Part shown: piece after piece, positions 12,440-22,800 of the stretch
Layout: each line of letters begins with the position of its first letter
Position numbering within the stretch: the stretch's first letter is position 1
NCBI RefSeq assembly: GCF_002775205.1
Contig: NC_036460.1
Coordinates: 22,276,751-22,340,750, forward strand
Source: Xiphophorus maculatus
Taxonomy: Eukaryota > Chordata > Actinopteri > Cyprinodontiformes > Poeciliidae
Direction of reading: 5' to 3'
DNA: 64,000 bases
The notes under the pieces: generated by a model
Databases searched by the model: none
What the model was told of the DNA's origin: nothing
The model's input: the letters and a program-made list of their open reading frames with translations, nothing else
Translations under genes and position numbers: made by a program

Positions 12440-13235
12440 AGAATTAAATGAGCTCCACAAGGTTCTATAATTCTTTGATCCTATCTTTTAAAAAATAAAA
12501 ATGCGCACCACGTTCAATTTTAGCCTTATCAGGCATTGATAACAGCAAAAAGCTAACCATGATTCAACAACTTGTAGAGCCAACTAGTCACCGTGGCTTG
12601 ACGTTGTTAGTCTCTGTATGACTTAATCAGTCTCCCACATCATTGTGCAAGAATTGTTGCCCACTCTTCTTAAAAACATCTCACTTCGCTGAGGTTTCGG
12701 GGCATTTGTTTCTGTAGGTTCACAGCTGTCTTAAGTTCCTGCCACAGCATTTCACCCTAGTTGAGGTTTTGATTTTGAGCAGGCTGTTGCAATACCTTGA
12801 TTATCTCTTAAACAGCTTAAGATTTGCTGTTGTGTTTGTCTTGTTGATGACCATGTTTTAGGTAAGCTCTCACTGTCACACGAGTGGCTTCTCATTTGAT
12901 TCTGGAATATCTTAGAATAAAAAGGAGCTTATGGTTAACTCTGAGGCTGCAAGGTAGCCCAAATCATCCCCTACCTTTGTGTTTGACAGCTGGTGTGAGG
13001 TGCTGTGCAGATTTCCTGCATTTTCTGTGCAATTCTACAGAGGTATGTTCTAAAGGGTTTGCTACAGCTTCTCTAATTAATCCACACTTGTGTCAAGAAT
13101 TTAACTACTTGGCTGATGCACCAGTGGAATACCCCAGCCTGTAGGAATATACCCACACAATGTGCTTTTGCCACCCCTACATAGTGGAGCTGGTGTTTCC
13201 AAGCTTGCAAGATCCCCTCATTTTCTTCCATATGT
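12440..13235 (-). mobile_element. Degenerate DNA transposon relic
   Basis: Phrases such as 'cagtctcccacatcattgtg', 'ttgttgcccactcttctt' and 'cctgccacagcatttcacc' correspond, in antisense, to transposase sequence of a Tc1/mariner-type family widespread in fish. Frames are short and broken. Boundaries are approximate because no terminal repeat was found. Confidence 0.5.
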
Positions 13236-13240
13236 TACAA

Positions 13241-13615
13241 CGGGGGGGGCTGCACAGTGGTGCAGTTGGTAGCACTGTTGCCTTGCAGCAAGAAGGTCCT
13301 GGGTTCGATTCGATTCTCGGCCCGGGGTCTTTCTGCATGGAGTTTGAATGCGTGGGTTCTCTCCGGGAACTCCGGCTTCCTCCCACAGTCCAAAAACATG
13401 ACTGTTAGGTAAATTGGTCTCTCTAAATTCTCCCTAGGTGTGAGTGCGAGTGCATGGTTGTGTGTCCTGTCTGTCTGTGTTGCCTTGCAACAGACTGGCG
13501 ACCTGTCTAGGGTGAACCCCGCCTCTCGCCCGGAACGTTAGCTGGAGATGGGCATCAGCACCCCTACCAACCCCACTAGGGACCAGGGTGTTAGAAAATG
13601 GATGGATGGATGTTA
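13241..13615 (+). mobile_element. tRNA-headed SINE-like repeat
   Basis: An A box TGGTGCAGTTGG lies at 13258-13269 and a B box GGTTCGATTC at 13302-13311. The family-typical body follows ('ggcttcctcccacagtcc', 'gactggcgacctgtc'), and the 3' end is ATGGATGGATGGATG. The B box is followed by a second CGATTC, a small local duplication. The family is one of the most frequent interspersed repeats in percomorph fish, which supports a teleost origin for the window. Confidence 0.75.
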
Positions 13616-14496
13616 AAATGGTCGTTTTGGCCAAACATTTGAAATTTAGATCACAGGGCATATCTTTAAAAAGTAAAAGTCTTTTTGTTTATGAGCGAAT
13701 TTGTTAACCTGGCTTTTTATTTTGGTTTCGGAGTAATGACTTCTTCCTCTCTGAGTGGCTGCTTGGTCCATTTCAGTACACTACGGGTATGACCATTTTT
13801 ACTAACAGCAATCAGCATTTTCAAAAGGTATTTAGCTTTTTGTCATGCTAAAAACACACATTTTACACAAAAAGATGTTCAACTTTAGGACAGAGAAACT
13901 GTCTCCTTCCTGAATAGAAACAATGGGAAATGATTATAAAGTTTTATGACGTAGCTATATGTAAAAACCTAGAATGTACCATAATTATACATATATAATC
14001 CACATATTAAGCAGAAGACTACAGACTAGACAGGATTCAGTTCTCTCTTTGAGTAATTCAGACAAGATATATTTATCATAATACTTTGTAATGTTCATCA
14101 TTTCAAAAAAGATCGTCTCACTTCCTCTTAACTTTATTGCACATAAGAAGAAATAGGTCACATGATGTTTTTTAATGGTATCTGGAAAAAATAAGGCCTG
14201 CTGTTTTAATGTGTTCCTTTTTACCATGGCAAAAAAAACAACTGTGCTCTGGGAATTTTTTTAAGCTCGGTGGATGTATGTGCAGAGGAAGTGTTTGTTT
14301 CCTAGTTTAGGTTGTGTAAAAAACCACAGCACAGGTTCCTGTAGTTCATCTGCATTTGGGGATCCCGTACATGTTTTGTTTCAGGGTTTTCCTGCCTAAA
14401 TGTTGTGTCATTTGTTTACTGAGCGACCGAGAACATTATGGGTGGAATTTTCTAGAAGAATCCAAAGAGATGGTTTTGAAATATGAAATAAATACA

Positions 14497-14502
14497 TTTA
14501 TT
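14497..14502 (-). terminator. il10ra: Candidate poly(A) signal of il10ra
   Basis: TTTATT on the + strand is AATAAA on the coding strand, about 570 bases beyond the il10ra stop at 15070-15072. No other gene lies between, so 14480-15069 is most simply the il10ra 3' UTR. Confidence 0.5.
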
Positions 14503-15069
14503 TTTAGAAACACAACATAAGTAGTCTCAACAGAATGTAGTCTAGGATGGCTACTTGCTGAGGCTGAACAAAAACAGCATGAACGTTTCGCTCCTTTTTT
14601 TTTTGCTTCTTTTTCTGCTCCATTTAATACTGTAGGCGTACGTGAAGCAGTTCTCCATTAAAAAGAAAAAAGAACTTGAAAGACGACACGTCGTAGACGG
14701 AGGAGGTGAAGTCGTGAAATGTTAAAGCGGGTAACTGTCACAGTTTTTTTTCACAGTGCTCCTCGTACCGGTTTCATTTCCGGCATGTGCAGTTTAGTCA
14801 GTCAACGATTCACCCAGAGAAGCAGGTTTGAAGAACTTCTTCAATCAACAAGCTCACAAGGCATCAGGGATGGTTAACAGTCAGTAGTTTTCCCATTTAA
14901 CTTGTTTTTTTCCCCGCTTGGGTTAAAACCAGAGTGCGACTTGATTTGTTTCGTCCTACCGGCTGAATCTTTCAGAGCATTTCGCAACCTATTCACTTCC
15001 GTTTCAAAATATTCAATGTGATGTGTACGTCAGGAGGGATGTATAAATAGTGTTGCATTCCACACCATG

Positions 15070-18000
15070 TCAGTCAGATGTCAGCTGAACGTCACAGAGG
15101 GAGAGGGATATATTGTTCATGTTGCTGTCCTGTTCGTATTTTGACGTCAGTAGGGGAAATGTGTCAGACACATGTAAAAGTGACTCTTCCAAATTTATTA
15201 TAAGAGAGTCCATGTGTGTTTTACCGACTCTGCTTGAGTCCACCAGGTCACTTGTCCCACCAAGCAGCACGTTTTCGATGCACACTGCTCTGCACAGTTT
15301 GGTTCCTTCGGATCCGTAACTGCCGTGTCTGTGGCACCAGCTGCACTGGCCTGTTAGTGAACAGATACAGGACTGCGGCCCGGGCTTGTATCCCGTCACC
15401 ACGTCAGCCAACACTGAGTGTGCAGGGATCTGTTTTAACATGTTCTCACTGCCTCTGCTTTGAATCTGCATCTCAGACGGGCTCTGGGTGCGGTAGTTCC
15501 CAACAATGACTGTCTCGACAAGAGATTTTGTGTCCTGGCTGTCAAGTTTCAAGAACGAGGAATGGTGTGGGCAATCCAATCCCATCCCGCTGTCCTCCCT
15601 CTTGCTGACATCATCCGCTTCCATGCTTTCATCCTGCATAGGGTAATCTGTGTGACTGTGGGCTGAGATCTCCGGGCTTCCCATGCTCCCACAGCCGCTG
15701 TCCTCTTGTCTCTCTTGATGTTGTCCTCTGTTGTCTGCCGAGGAGTTCGCCTCTACGCTGACCCCGCTGTCCAAGCTGGTCCTCCTGTTCTCCTCCTCAC
15801 CATCCTCTATTACTGTAAGACTGGTCTCGGTCACTGCGGGTTTTGCGTCAGGTCTGTAACTGGAAAGAAACCATCCTTTGTCCGTGACCACCTCCATGGA
15901 CCCTTCTGTGACAGAAAGCGGCTTCCAGCCACTCACAGGGGATTTCTAAAGCGGGGGAAGAGAAGATGAAAAGAAATTATGAGCCATGTCATGTTTTAAC
16001 CATTTTCATTTTTAGTTGTTGTTTTTTTCTTTAATCTTACCAATGCTACAGGCGTTTTTGCAGGCCGCTTTAGGTAAACCAACGGAATGCAGATCACAAC
16101 AACGACAACTATCAGGGCCCCAAGACTAGATAAGGATGATACAGCTATTATGTAAAATTCTGAAAGAAGAGAAACAAAATCATTTTACAAACCGATCAGT
16201 TCAAGGCAAAAGTATGCAAACATAACAAACTGAGGCAATTTTAGGGAATGTTTTTTCCCTGTATTACATCATCTTGATTTATGCAGATAATTTTTCTTCA
16301 TTAACAAACTTTTCCACATTTTGTAATGTTGCAAACAGAAACTTCATTGTATTCTGTTGGAATTTTATGTGCTTGATTAACACAAATGCATACGTAGTTG
16401 TGAAACATGTTTTTTGATGCAAAAATTCAGTGGTACAAGTCTGTATTAAAGAGGTGCGTCTTGGACGCGTCACTACCAGCTTTGCTCTCAAGAGACTGAA
16501 ATGTCTGCTCAGTCATAGCAAAAAAGCTATGAAAAACAAAGCATCTGTGAGCACCAAGTTTCAAGTCTCACCACACATTCTAAATTTAGTTTCGCTGTGG
16601 CTTTATGCTTAGGGTTATTTTCCTGAACCTCTGCCTAAAAGTCTCAGGTCTTTTGCAGATTCCATTCAGCTGCTCTGCTCATCCATCTTTCCATCAACTC
16701 TGACCAACGTCCTACAGAATGATTCTGTCGCCTCCATGTTTTACACCAGAGAAATGGTGTGTTCAAGTGATGTGCAGTAAGTTTTCAGTCATGTATAATA
16801 CTTTGCGCATAGGCCAAAAAAAATAATCAGTTTTAGTCTAATCTGACCAGCAGAAATTCTTTCTTATGTCTGGTGTTTCCCTTGCATAGCTTATTGCAAA
16901 ATAAAAAGTAATTACTTTGAAAACTATACACATTTCTTATTACATCATTTTCCACAAATATCCACATCCTGTAGAAGAGAATATTTCTTATACATTTTAT
17001 ATTAAAATCTAATAAAATGGTGGGTTTTCAAAAATGACCTTAAATTTTCTGTAGTAGATATTTATACAGAATTATAAGTCATCTTTTTTTTTCAAAAGGT
17101 CATGTAACATTGATGGATCTATATATATTAGAGTAAAGGGAGCTCAATGAAAACTCATGATATGCTTTTCTAGATTTTTTTAAAAACTAATTTGTTGTAT
17201 CGTGACAAAATTTGAAAATGTTAAAGATTTTGAAAAGTTTTGAACAGTTCTCTAAATTACTGGTAAGTGTAAACAATTTACTTTACCTTGCTCTGGGAGG
17301 AGCAGGCACTGTTTTGCAGACGCGTTGCTTTTGTAGATACGACCATTGGCTTTGACTTCGACGCTGACGCAGTACTTTTTTTCCCACTGGAGACCAGTGA
17401 AAGTCTTCTTCCTCCCTTCAGGCAATCCCTCATCGTCTTCCAGGTAAACTGTGGTAGTCTGGCAATCCAAAAAAAAAGAAAAATTACGTATCTGGAGTAA
17501 AGTATCTGGCTTTTACTCAATATTCATTTTGTTTATTACTGCTTATAAGTGACGTGTGAGTTGAAGTGATATTGTGGTTACCGAAGGCTATGTCCTGTCT
17601 AATTCTCTGACTCACCTTGTTTTCTTGATCAGTTTCCTCCAAATACAACGTGTAGACAACTCCATAGGGATAGATTTCTCTCAAGATGGGCTTTTCATGG
17701 ACATAGACTGTAAGTGTGCTGGAAGTAGCCCACAAACTAAAGGAAGGAGGCTGCAATTCACCTTTGAATAGAGAACATGTTGAAAATTATTGCAACTGAA
17801 GCTGAGTTGATCTGGATACAATTAATACATCCCTAACTGAAATACTTACCTTCATTTAGAAGAAATCTTTTCCATATCCAGTCAGACTGTTGATCTCCTT
17901 TGACGAGCTGAACTCTGACTTTATAGGAACTTGTATATTCTTTTATTTTTTTAATATGTGTGGTAAGGATGCAGTAGTTCCTTGCGATCCCCATGCAGCT

Positions 18001-19130
18001 GGATACATTAGCCCAGTCTGATGTGCCATACCTGAAGGCAGAATTTTCACCAGTCAATAAATGAGAAAAATGCGACTAATGAGATGGTACAGAGTCTTAT
18101 AAAAGCTGAACTGCTACTGAAATGTGTAACTCCAGTTGCAATTCACTCTCTGAAAACAACTATATATTTAAAACTTCAACATACCTTCCTATTTGAAAGT
18201 TATACACTGGGTCTGATGGGGCATTTTCAGGATTTTCCCACCGAACCGTTACTTCATCTTCTGAAATATGCACTTCCATATTTCTAGGCGGTGGAATGGC
18301 TGTTCCTGTTTCAAGAAAAAAATCATGTAAAAATCTAAGCATCTGCTTGTACAGTCATTTTAGCGTTTCCAATCACTGATTGCTTTAACATGACTTGCAG
18401 AGAGGAAACATCTGCAATGTACATTTATGCTAAATTTATGCTGAGAAGAGTTATCTTTAAACATTCTTGCAAAGAGTAGAGAGAAAAAAAGAGGAAGTCT
18501 GGTTGCAAATCATAGGACTGGTACTGGCTCTGGGGTTTTTTTCAGAAGGGGAACAGAGCATTACCCTTTCCTATGTGTGTGTCCTATTCATGAGAAAGAA
18601 AGAGAAAATGTTCTAATTGAACACTAAGGTCAACTTTAGTAATCAACGTCATGAATATCACTTAAGAGTACGGTTGAGTTTAAATTTGTAACACATCTTC
18701 CTCGCCATCAAACTCATACTTTAATAATAAGCATTTCATATTTATTTAATATTCACTGATATTTATTTTTTGGGTAAATATCTGTCAAAGTGTGATCAAT
18801 AAAAATTATGAAAAATTTACTTTATATATTAAGATTTACTTATGCTATCTTTACTCCACTTATAATTTTCCACCAACGTTTGGGAGAAGTAAAAATAACT
18901 TTAAGAAGTTGTTGTTTTTCACAACTTATAAACAGTCTCTGTATTAACTACCACTATAAATTACCAAATTTCACCATCCACTGATACTGAACAAGTCAGT
19001 ATGACAAGTACCTTTTAAAATCTAAAACAGGACTTAACATTTATGATCAGTAAAGGTTATAATTACCTGAAACATGTCCGATGAATAGGATTAGGAAGAC
19101 CAAAATCAGTGGCTTATATTTCTTATCCAT
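15070..19130 (-). CDS. il10ra: Interleukin-10 receptor subunit alpha, 7 coding exons, 559 aa
   Basis: Coding exons in gene order are 19130-19067, 18305-18185, 18031-17850, 17761-17616, 17458-17287, 16159-16041 and 15945-15070. All junctions are GT-AG and phase-consistent. Exon 1 is a signal peptide (MDKKYKPLILVFLILFIGH). Exons 2-5 form two fibronectin-III cytokine receptor domains (RYGTSDW, YCVSVEVKA, CLLLPEQ). Exon 6 is the membrane helix, about residues 232-253. The last exon is a 291-residue tail with two YxxQ motifs (Tyr369 in YPMQ and Tyr419 in YRTQ), the known STAT3-docking type, and a DSGCGS motif at 350-355 like the beta-TrCP degron of mammalian IL-10R1. The length is close to human IL10RA (578). 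IL10RA binds IL-10 and signals through JAK1 and STAT3. Naming rests on class II receptor architecture, tail motifs and synteny with tmprss13; another CRF2 member is less likely. Confidence 0.88.
16276..16915 (-). mobile_element. Tc1-like transposon relic in il10ra intron 5
   Basis: The start 'cttttccacattttgtaatg' is the typical inner terminal sequence of this fish Tc1 family. Antisense transposase blocks follow, such as 'ccatctttccatcaactctg', 'atggtgtgttcaagtgatgt' and 'ctaatctgaccagcag'. Frameshifts and losses show it is dead. Its transposase sense is the same as il10ra. Confidence 0.7.
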
Positions 19131-19400
19131 TTTCAAGCTCTTGAGAAGAATATAAACACTCAGTCAGAATCCTTCAACAGCTCCCAGCAAAGTCCTTCAT
19201 TCCTATGATCAGTGAGGGATCACTGAAACCATTATCAGTGTAGAAAACTATCAAAGGCGCCGATGCGGCTTTCTCTTCTGCGATAGCTGTTGATCTGAAG
19301 AAAAAAATAAAACCTATCTCTAAATCTCCTTTCGCTCCCTCCCACCGTCTAGATGATGAGTTTCCTGCTGTGACATCATCAGTGACGGGGTTTCTGGTTT
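19131..19400 (-). promoter_or_regulatory. il10ra: Probable il10ra 5' UTR and promoter region
   Basis: This is the stretch immediately upstream of the il10ra start codon at 19130. It includes a TGACATCA element near 19370 resembling a CRE/AP-1 site, and purine/pyrimidine-asymmetric GGAA-type motifs (ttcctgctg, ttcctctttt) typical of ETS-driven haematopoietic promoters. No TATA box is evident. Site assignments are inference. Confidence 0.3.
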
Positions 19401-19684
19401 CACATCTCTCCTCCTCTCTCAGCCTTTACTTCCTCTTTTCTTTGTCTTATTTTCCTTTCCATAGTCACAGTGCACAGGCTGATCTGCCATCTCACTGTAC
19501 AAAACAGAGGAAAGGGGAAAGTATTGGGAATATCCCTTTCACTTTTTTTTATGGCTTTCATCATTATTTCATAAAAAGTAGCACTACATTGTGGGGGGAA
19601 TTTGTATGTCTTATCTTACTTCTTTCTACACAAGTTTACAGAAATAAAATACATACAGTCTATACAAATTTATTCCGGAAGGTG

Positions 19685-19850
19685 GATTTTAGACTTTGTT
19701 CACCTGCAGATAACTATGTGCAAAAAATTGCATACTCTCTATCTGAATTTTCAGGTCACAGGCCACATCAGAAAAACCGCATTCATGCTCAGCTGCATTG
19801 CAGATGTGTTTTGTATGTTTGTGTCAGAAGACTTGTTATTGATTACTTCT
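19685..19850 (+). repeat. About 165-bp dispersed repeat (copy 2)
   Basis: Inverted partner of 11878-12043, with nearly identical sequence including 'ctgcagataactatgtgc' and 'aaaaaccgcattcatgctca'. Here it is not inside the other transposon family, so the two copies arrived independently. Long open frames on this strand come from the repeat. Confidence 0.75.
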
Positions 19851-19937
19851 TATTCATTACTTGGATCCATGTGGGTCCTTTTCACCATAAATTACGATTA
19901 TTCTAATGCAGAATTACATCATAACCTTAACAAATAG

Positions 19938-20400
19938 TACCTTGCAAAAGTAAATATACCCTTTGAGCCTTGCGTGTTTTGTAGGGACACAGCAAAAGTA
20001 GAAAGGAAGCCAGGTCATAACAGGTCACAGTGCTTTTTGGCCTACATGCAGTACTGTCTGTGGAGGAAACCTTACACTCTCAAAATACCATCCCTACAGT
20101 GAAGCATTGTGATGGTAGCGGCATGGAATCATTTTCTTCAGGAAGGTCAGTCAGATTGGTATGAGTTAATGAAGATGGGTGGGGATAAATACAGGCTGAT
20201 ATTGGAAGAAAGCTTTTGGAGGCTGTATAAAAACGTGAGACTACTGGAGTGCAGGTTCACACAGAGAAAAAGGAATACAAACATACAGCAGCAGCAACAA
20301 TAGCTTGGTTTTCTTTCAAGCCATTATGTTCAAAGAGGGTTGAGACATACCACAAAAGACATGCAGCTGAAAAGAACCAAAAGAAGGTTCTAAGAAATAT
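19938..20400 (+). mobile_element. Tc1-like transposon relic
   Basis: The fragment opens with 'ccttgcaaaagtaaatatac', close to the usual outer end of the family. Internal sense-strand transposase sequence follows ('cctacagtgaagcattgtga', 'ataaatacaggctgatattg', 'ttgagacataccacaaaag'). Much of the coding region is missing, so this is an inactive, internally deleted copy. Confidence 0.6.
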
Positions 20401-20409
20401 TCACTAAGG

Positions 20410-20638
20410 CAGGGGTGTCAAACTCCAGTCCTCGAGGGCCGCTGTCCTGCAACTTTTAGATGTGCCTCTGCTGCACCACCTGAATGGAATGGAATAATTA
20501 GGTCATTAGCAAGGCTCTGGAGAACTGATCTACACAAGGAGGAGGCAATTAAGTCATTTCATTCCAGTGTTTTGTACCTGTGGCACATCTAAAAACTGCA
20601 GGACACCGGCCCTTGAGGACTGGAGTTTGACACCCCTG
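20410..20638. mobile_element. hAT-type MITE with perfect 8-bp target duplication
   Basis: The ends are CAGGGGTGTCAAACTCCAGT and its near-perfect inverse, ACTGGAGTTTGACACCCCTG. The 229-bp element is flanked on both sides by CACTAAGG (20402-20409 and 20639-20646). An 8-bp duplication with CAGGG...CCCTG ends is diagnostic of hAT transposition. No coding capacity. Confidence 0.92.
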
Positions 20639-20990
20639 CACTAAGGGTTTCTGAGTAAAAATGCTCACCACACCTTCACATTTATTGTTTTTGCAAAAAG
20701 ATTCAAAAACTACTTTCCACTTTATTGCTATGCAATCTCTGTGTTGAAATAAAGTTACATAAAAAAACAGCACTAGCTAGCATAGTGTTCAATGTAATAC
20801 ACTATTACATAATGTGAATAGCATAGTACATTGTAAATTGTACATTATACTATTACATAATGTGAAAAAGTTATTGGTGCATATACTTTTACAATTCATT
20901 AAATAGTGCTGGAAGCACTTTTATTAATTCAGATTAACATTGTGCACTGAATCCTGAAAATGAATTGGTGAATGATAGATTGTTCTAAAA

Positions 20991-21779
20991 CAGGGGTCTC
21001 AAACTCAGTTTACCCGGGGGCCGCTGGAGGTAGAGTGTGGGTGAGGCTGGGCCGCATTCACACACACGGTCTCCTCAGCCGAACCTTTCTGATTGCCTAT
21101 TACCATATTTGGCCGTAGTCAGGCGCTGTAACAGCCGTAATTGTGTAGTGTCTCTTTAAGATTTTCTAGTATTGCTAATGATGTCAGAAGTATGCGCCAC
21201 GGCTTCTCTGTAGAGAGCGTGGGAGAAATGGGCTAGACGGACATGTTAGCTCCCTAACTTTTTAGTAATGTTACGGGTTGTTTGGACGCTGCTCAATTTT
21301 CATGTCTGATAATATAGCAGCTGTTCAACCGGGCTTTGTAAGGTCGGTGAAGAGCGTATTTATTAAAGGACAACACTGTGGAATTCCCAGTACCAGTGTG
21401 GTTGTGAGTTTTTGACCGTCCTGACGAATCTGCCGCCTCCTCTCCTCCCTTAAACACAACCCAAGCGTTACAGCGCCTAACCTTAATTACGTTACACTGA
21501 TCAGCAACTTCCGGGTCTAGACTGGATGCTGAAGCACGTGAAGCGGGAGCGGCCGCGGAAATTGCGCATGTACCGCATGCAAATAATGACAACTAGAAAA
21601 TGCAAATAGGCCCGGCCGATGTCCCGCCCCCGAGAGCAATATACTCTACCGTGATTGGTAAGTTCGTTCAGCTCCGCACACAACACTGAAAAGTGCCAAT
21701 TATATCAAACTCGCGGGGGCCACAAACTATCGTCGTGAGGGCCGCAGTTGGCCCGCGGGCCGCGAGTTTGAGACCCCTG
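20991..21779. mobile_element. Second hAT-type non-autonomous element, 789 bp
   Basis: Terminal inverted repeats start CAGGGGTCTCAAACTC and end GAGTTTGAGACCCCTG. Flanking duplications are TTCTAAAA at 20983-20990 and 21780-21787, identical and 8 bp long. The interior is GC- and CpG-rich compared with its surroundings and has no long transposase frame; a 99-codon minus-strand ORF inside it is not a known protein. The intact duplication implies a fairly recent insertion. Confidence 0.92.
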
Positions 21780-22293
21780 TTCTAAAACTATTCTGCAAAA
21801 TAAAATTTCTTTTTAAAAAAAAAAAAATCTAAACCAAAGCAACTGAAAAATTTTCTTTTTTTCCCCCATTGATTATTGAGGGAATTTTTTATTCCAATGA
21901 AAAGTTTTGGAGAACAGAAGAGGGATCTGGTTCCACTGAAAGACTGCAGCCCTGTTTTGAGCCACATAGTTCAAGAATCAACAATGACTCCAACGTTTCT
22001 GGGCAGGAACGGTTGGAACCGGACATCTGTCTCCTCCGAGCCACTGAATGGTAATGAATATGATAACTATTCATCTTTAATTCTGGCTTAATTCAAGCAA
22101 GTTCCGCATTGTGTAAGTGGTTTTATTGTGCCAGTGACACTTTAAATGTTTAAAGTTAGGCTATGTGATTATGACTCTCTATATGTGATAGGCTAGTTTG
22201 GGCTAATTTGTTAGCATAACCATAGTACATTTAACATGCTAGCATAAGCAGCTATTTGTAACTACGGGTATTAACATGATGATAATACCAGTA

Positions 22294-22798
22294 CCGTATT
22301 TTCCGGACTATAGAGAGCACCTTACTATAACCTACAATTAAAAAAAAATTGGAAACGTACATATATAAGCCGTATATATAGCTTTAAATATATAGCTGCT
22401 GGTATCTCCGCCGCTGTCGGTTTTTCAGAAGGACACAGCAGAGGGAGCGTCCTTAATAAATCTGCTATTGGACCCGAACCATGGACTCGTTCACGCCGAG
22501 TTTACATGCAGCGGCCCTATTTCCCTCCTGTACTGCCAGATCGATACTCCTCAACTTAAAAGCGGCACATTTTTTTCCTCGTGTTGTTTCCATGATGTCT
22601 GCTGCTAGCATGTGCTTGTTCTAAATGAAAATTAGCACTTTCTTCTTTTATTTCCAATTTTGACTTCCAGTGATCCACTTCCTGCTAAAGAGCCCCCTGG
22701 TGGTTGAAGAAAAAAAAAATCCATAGAAAAGCCGCACAGGGATAGAAGCCTCATGGTTCAAAGCGGAAAAGTAGCGGCTTATAGTCCGAAAAATACGG
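22294..22798. mobile_element. Terminal-inverted-repeat element flanked by TA
   Basis: The left end CCGTATTTTCCGGACTATA and right end TATAGTCCGAAAAATACGG are inverted copies with few mismatches. TA stands immediately outside both ends (22292-22293 and 22799-22800), as expected for Tc1/mariner-type integration. The 505-bp body has no open frame that looks like a transposase, so it is non-autonomous. Confidence 0.8.
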
Positions 22799-22800
22799 TA

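Noticed and set aside
19370-19937. 178- and 111-codon + strand ORFs upstream of il10ra
   Set aside because: They span the il10ra upstream region and the same dispersed repeat; no start context, splice signals or recognisable domain.
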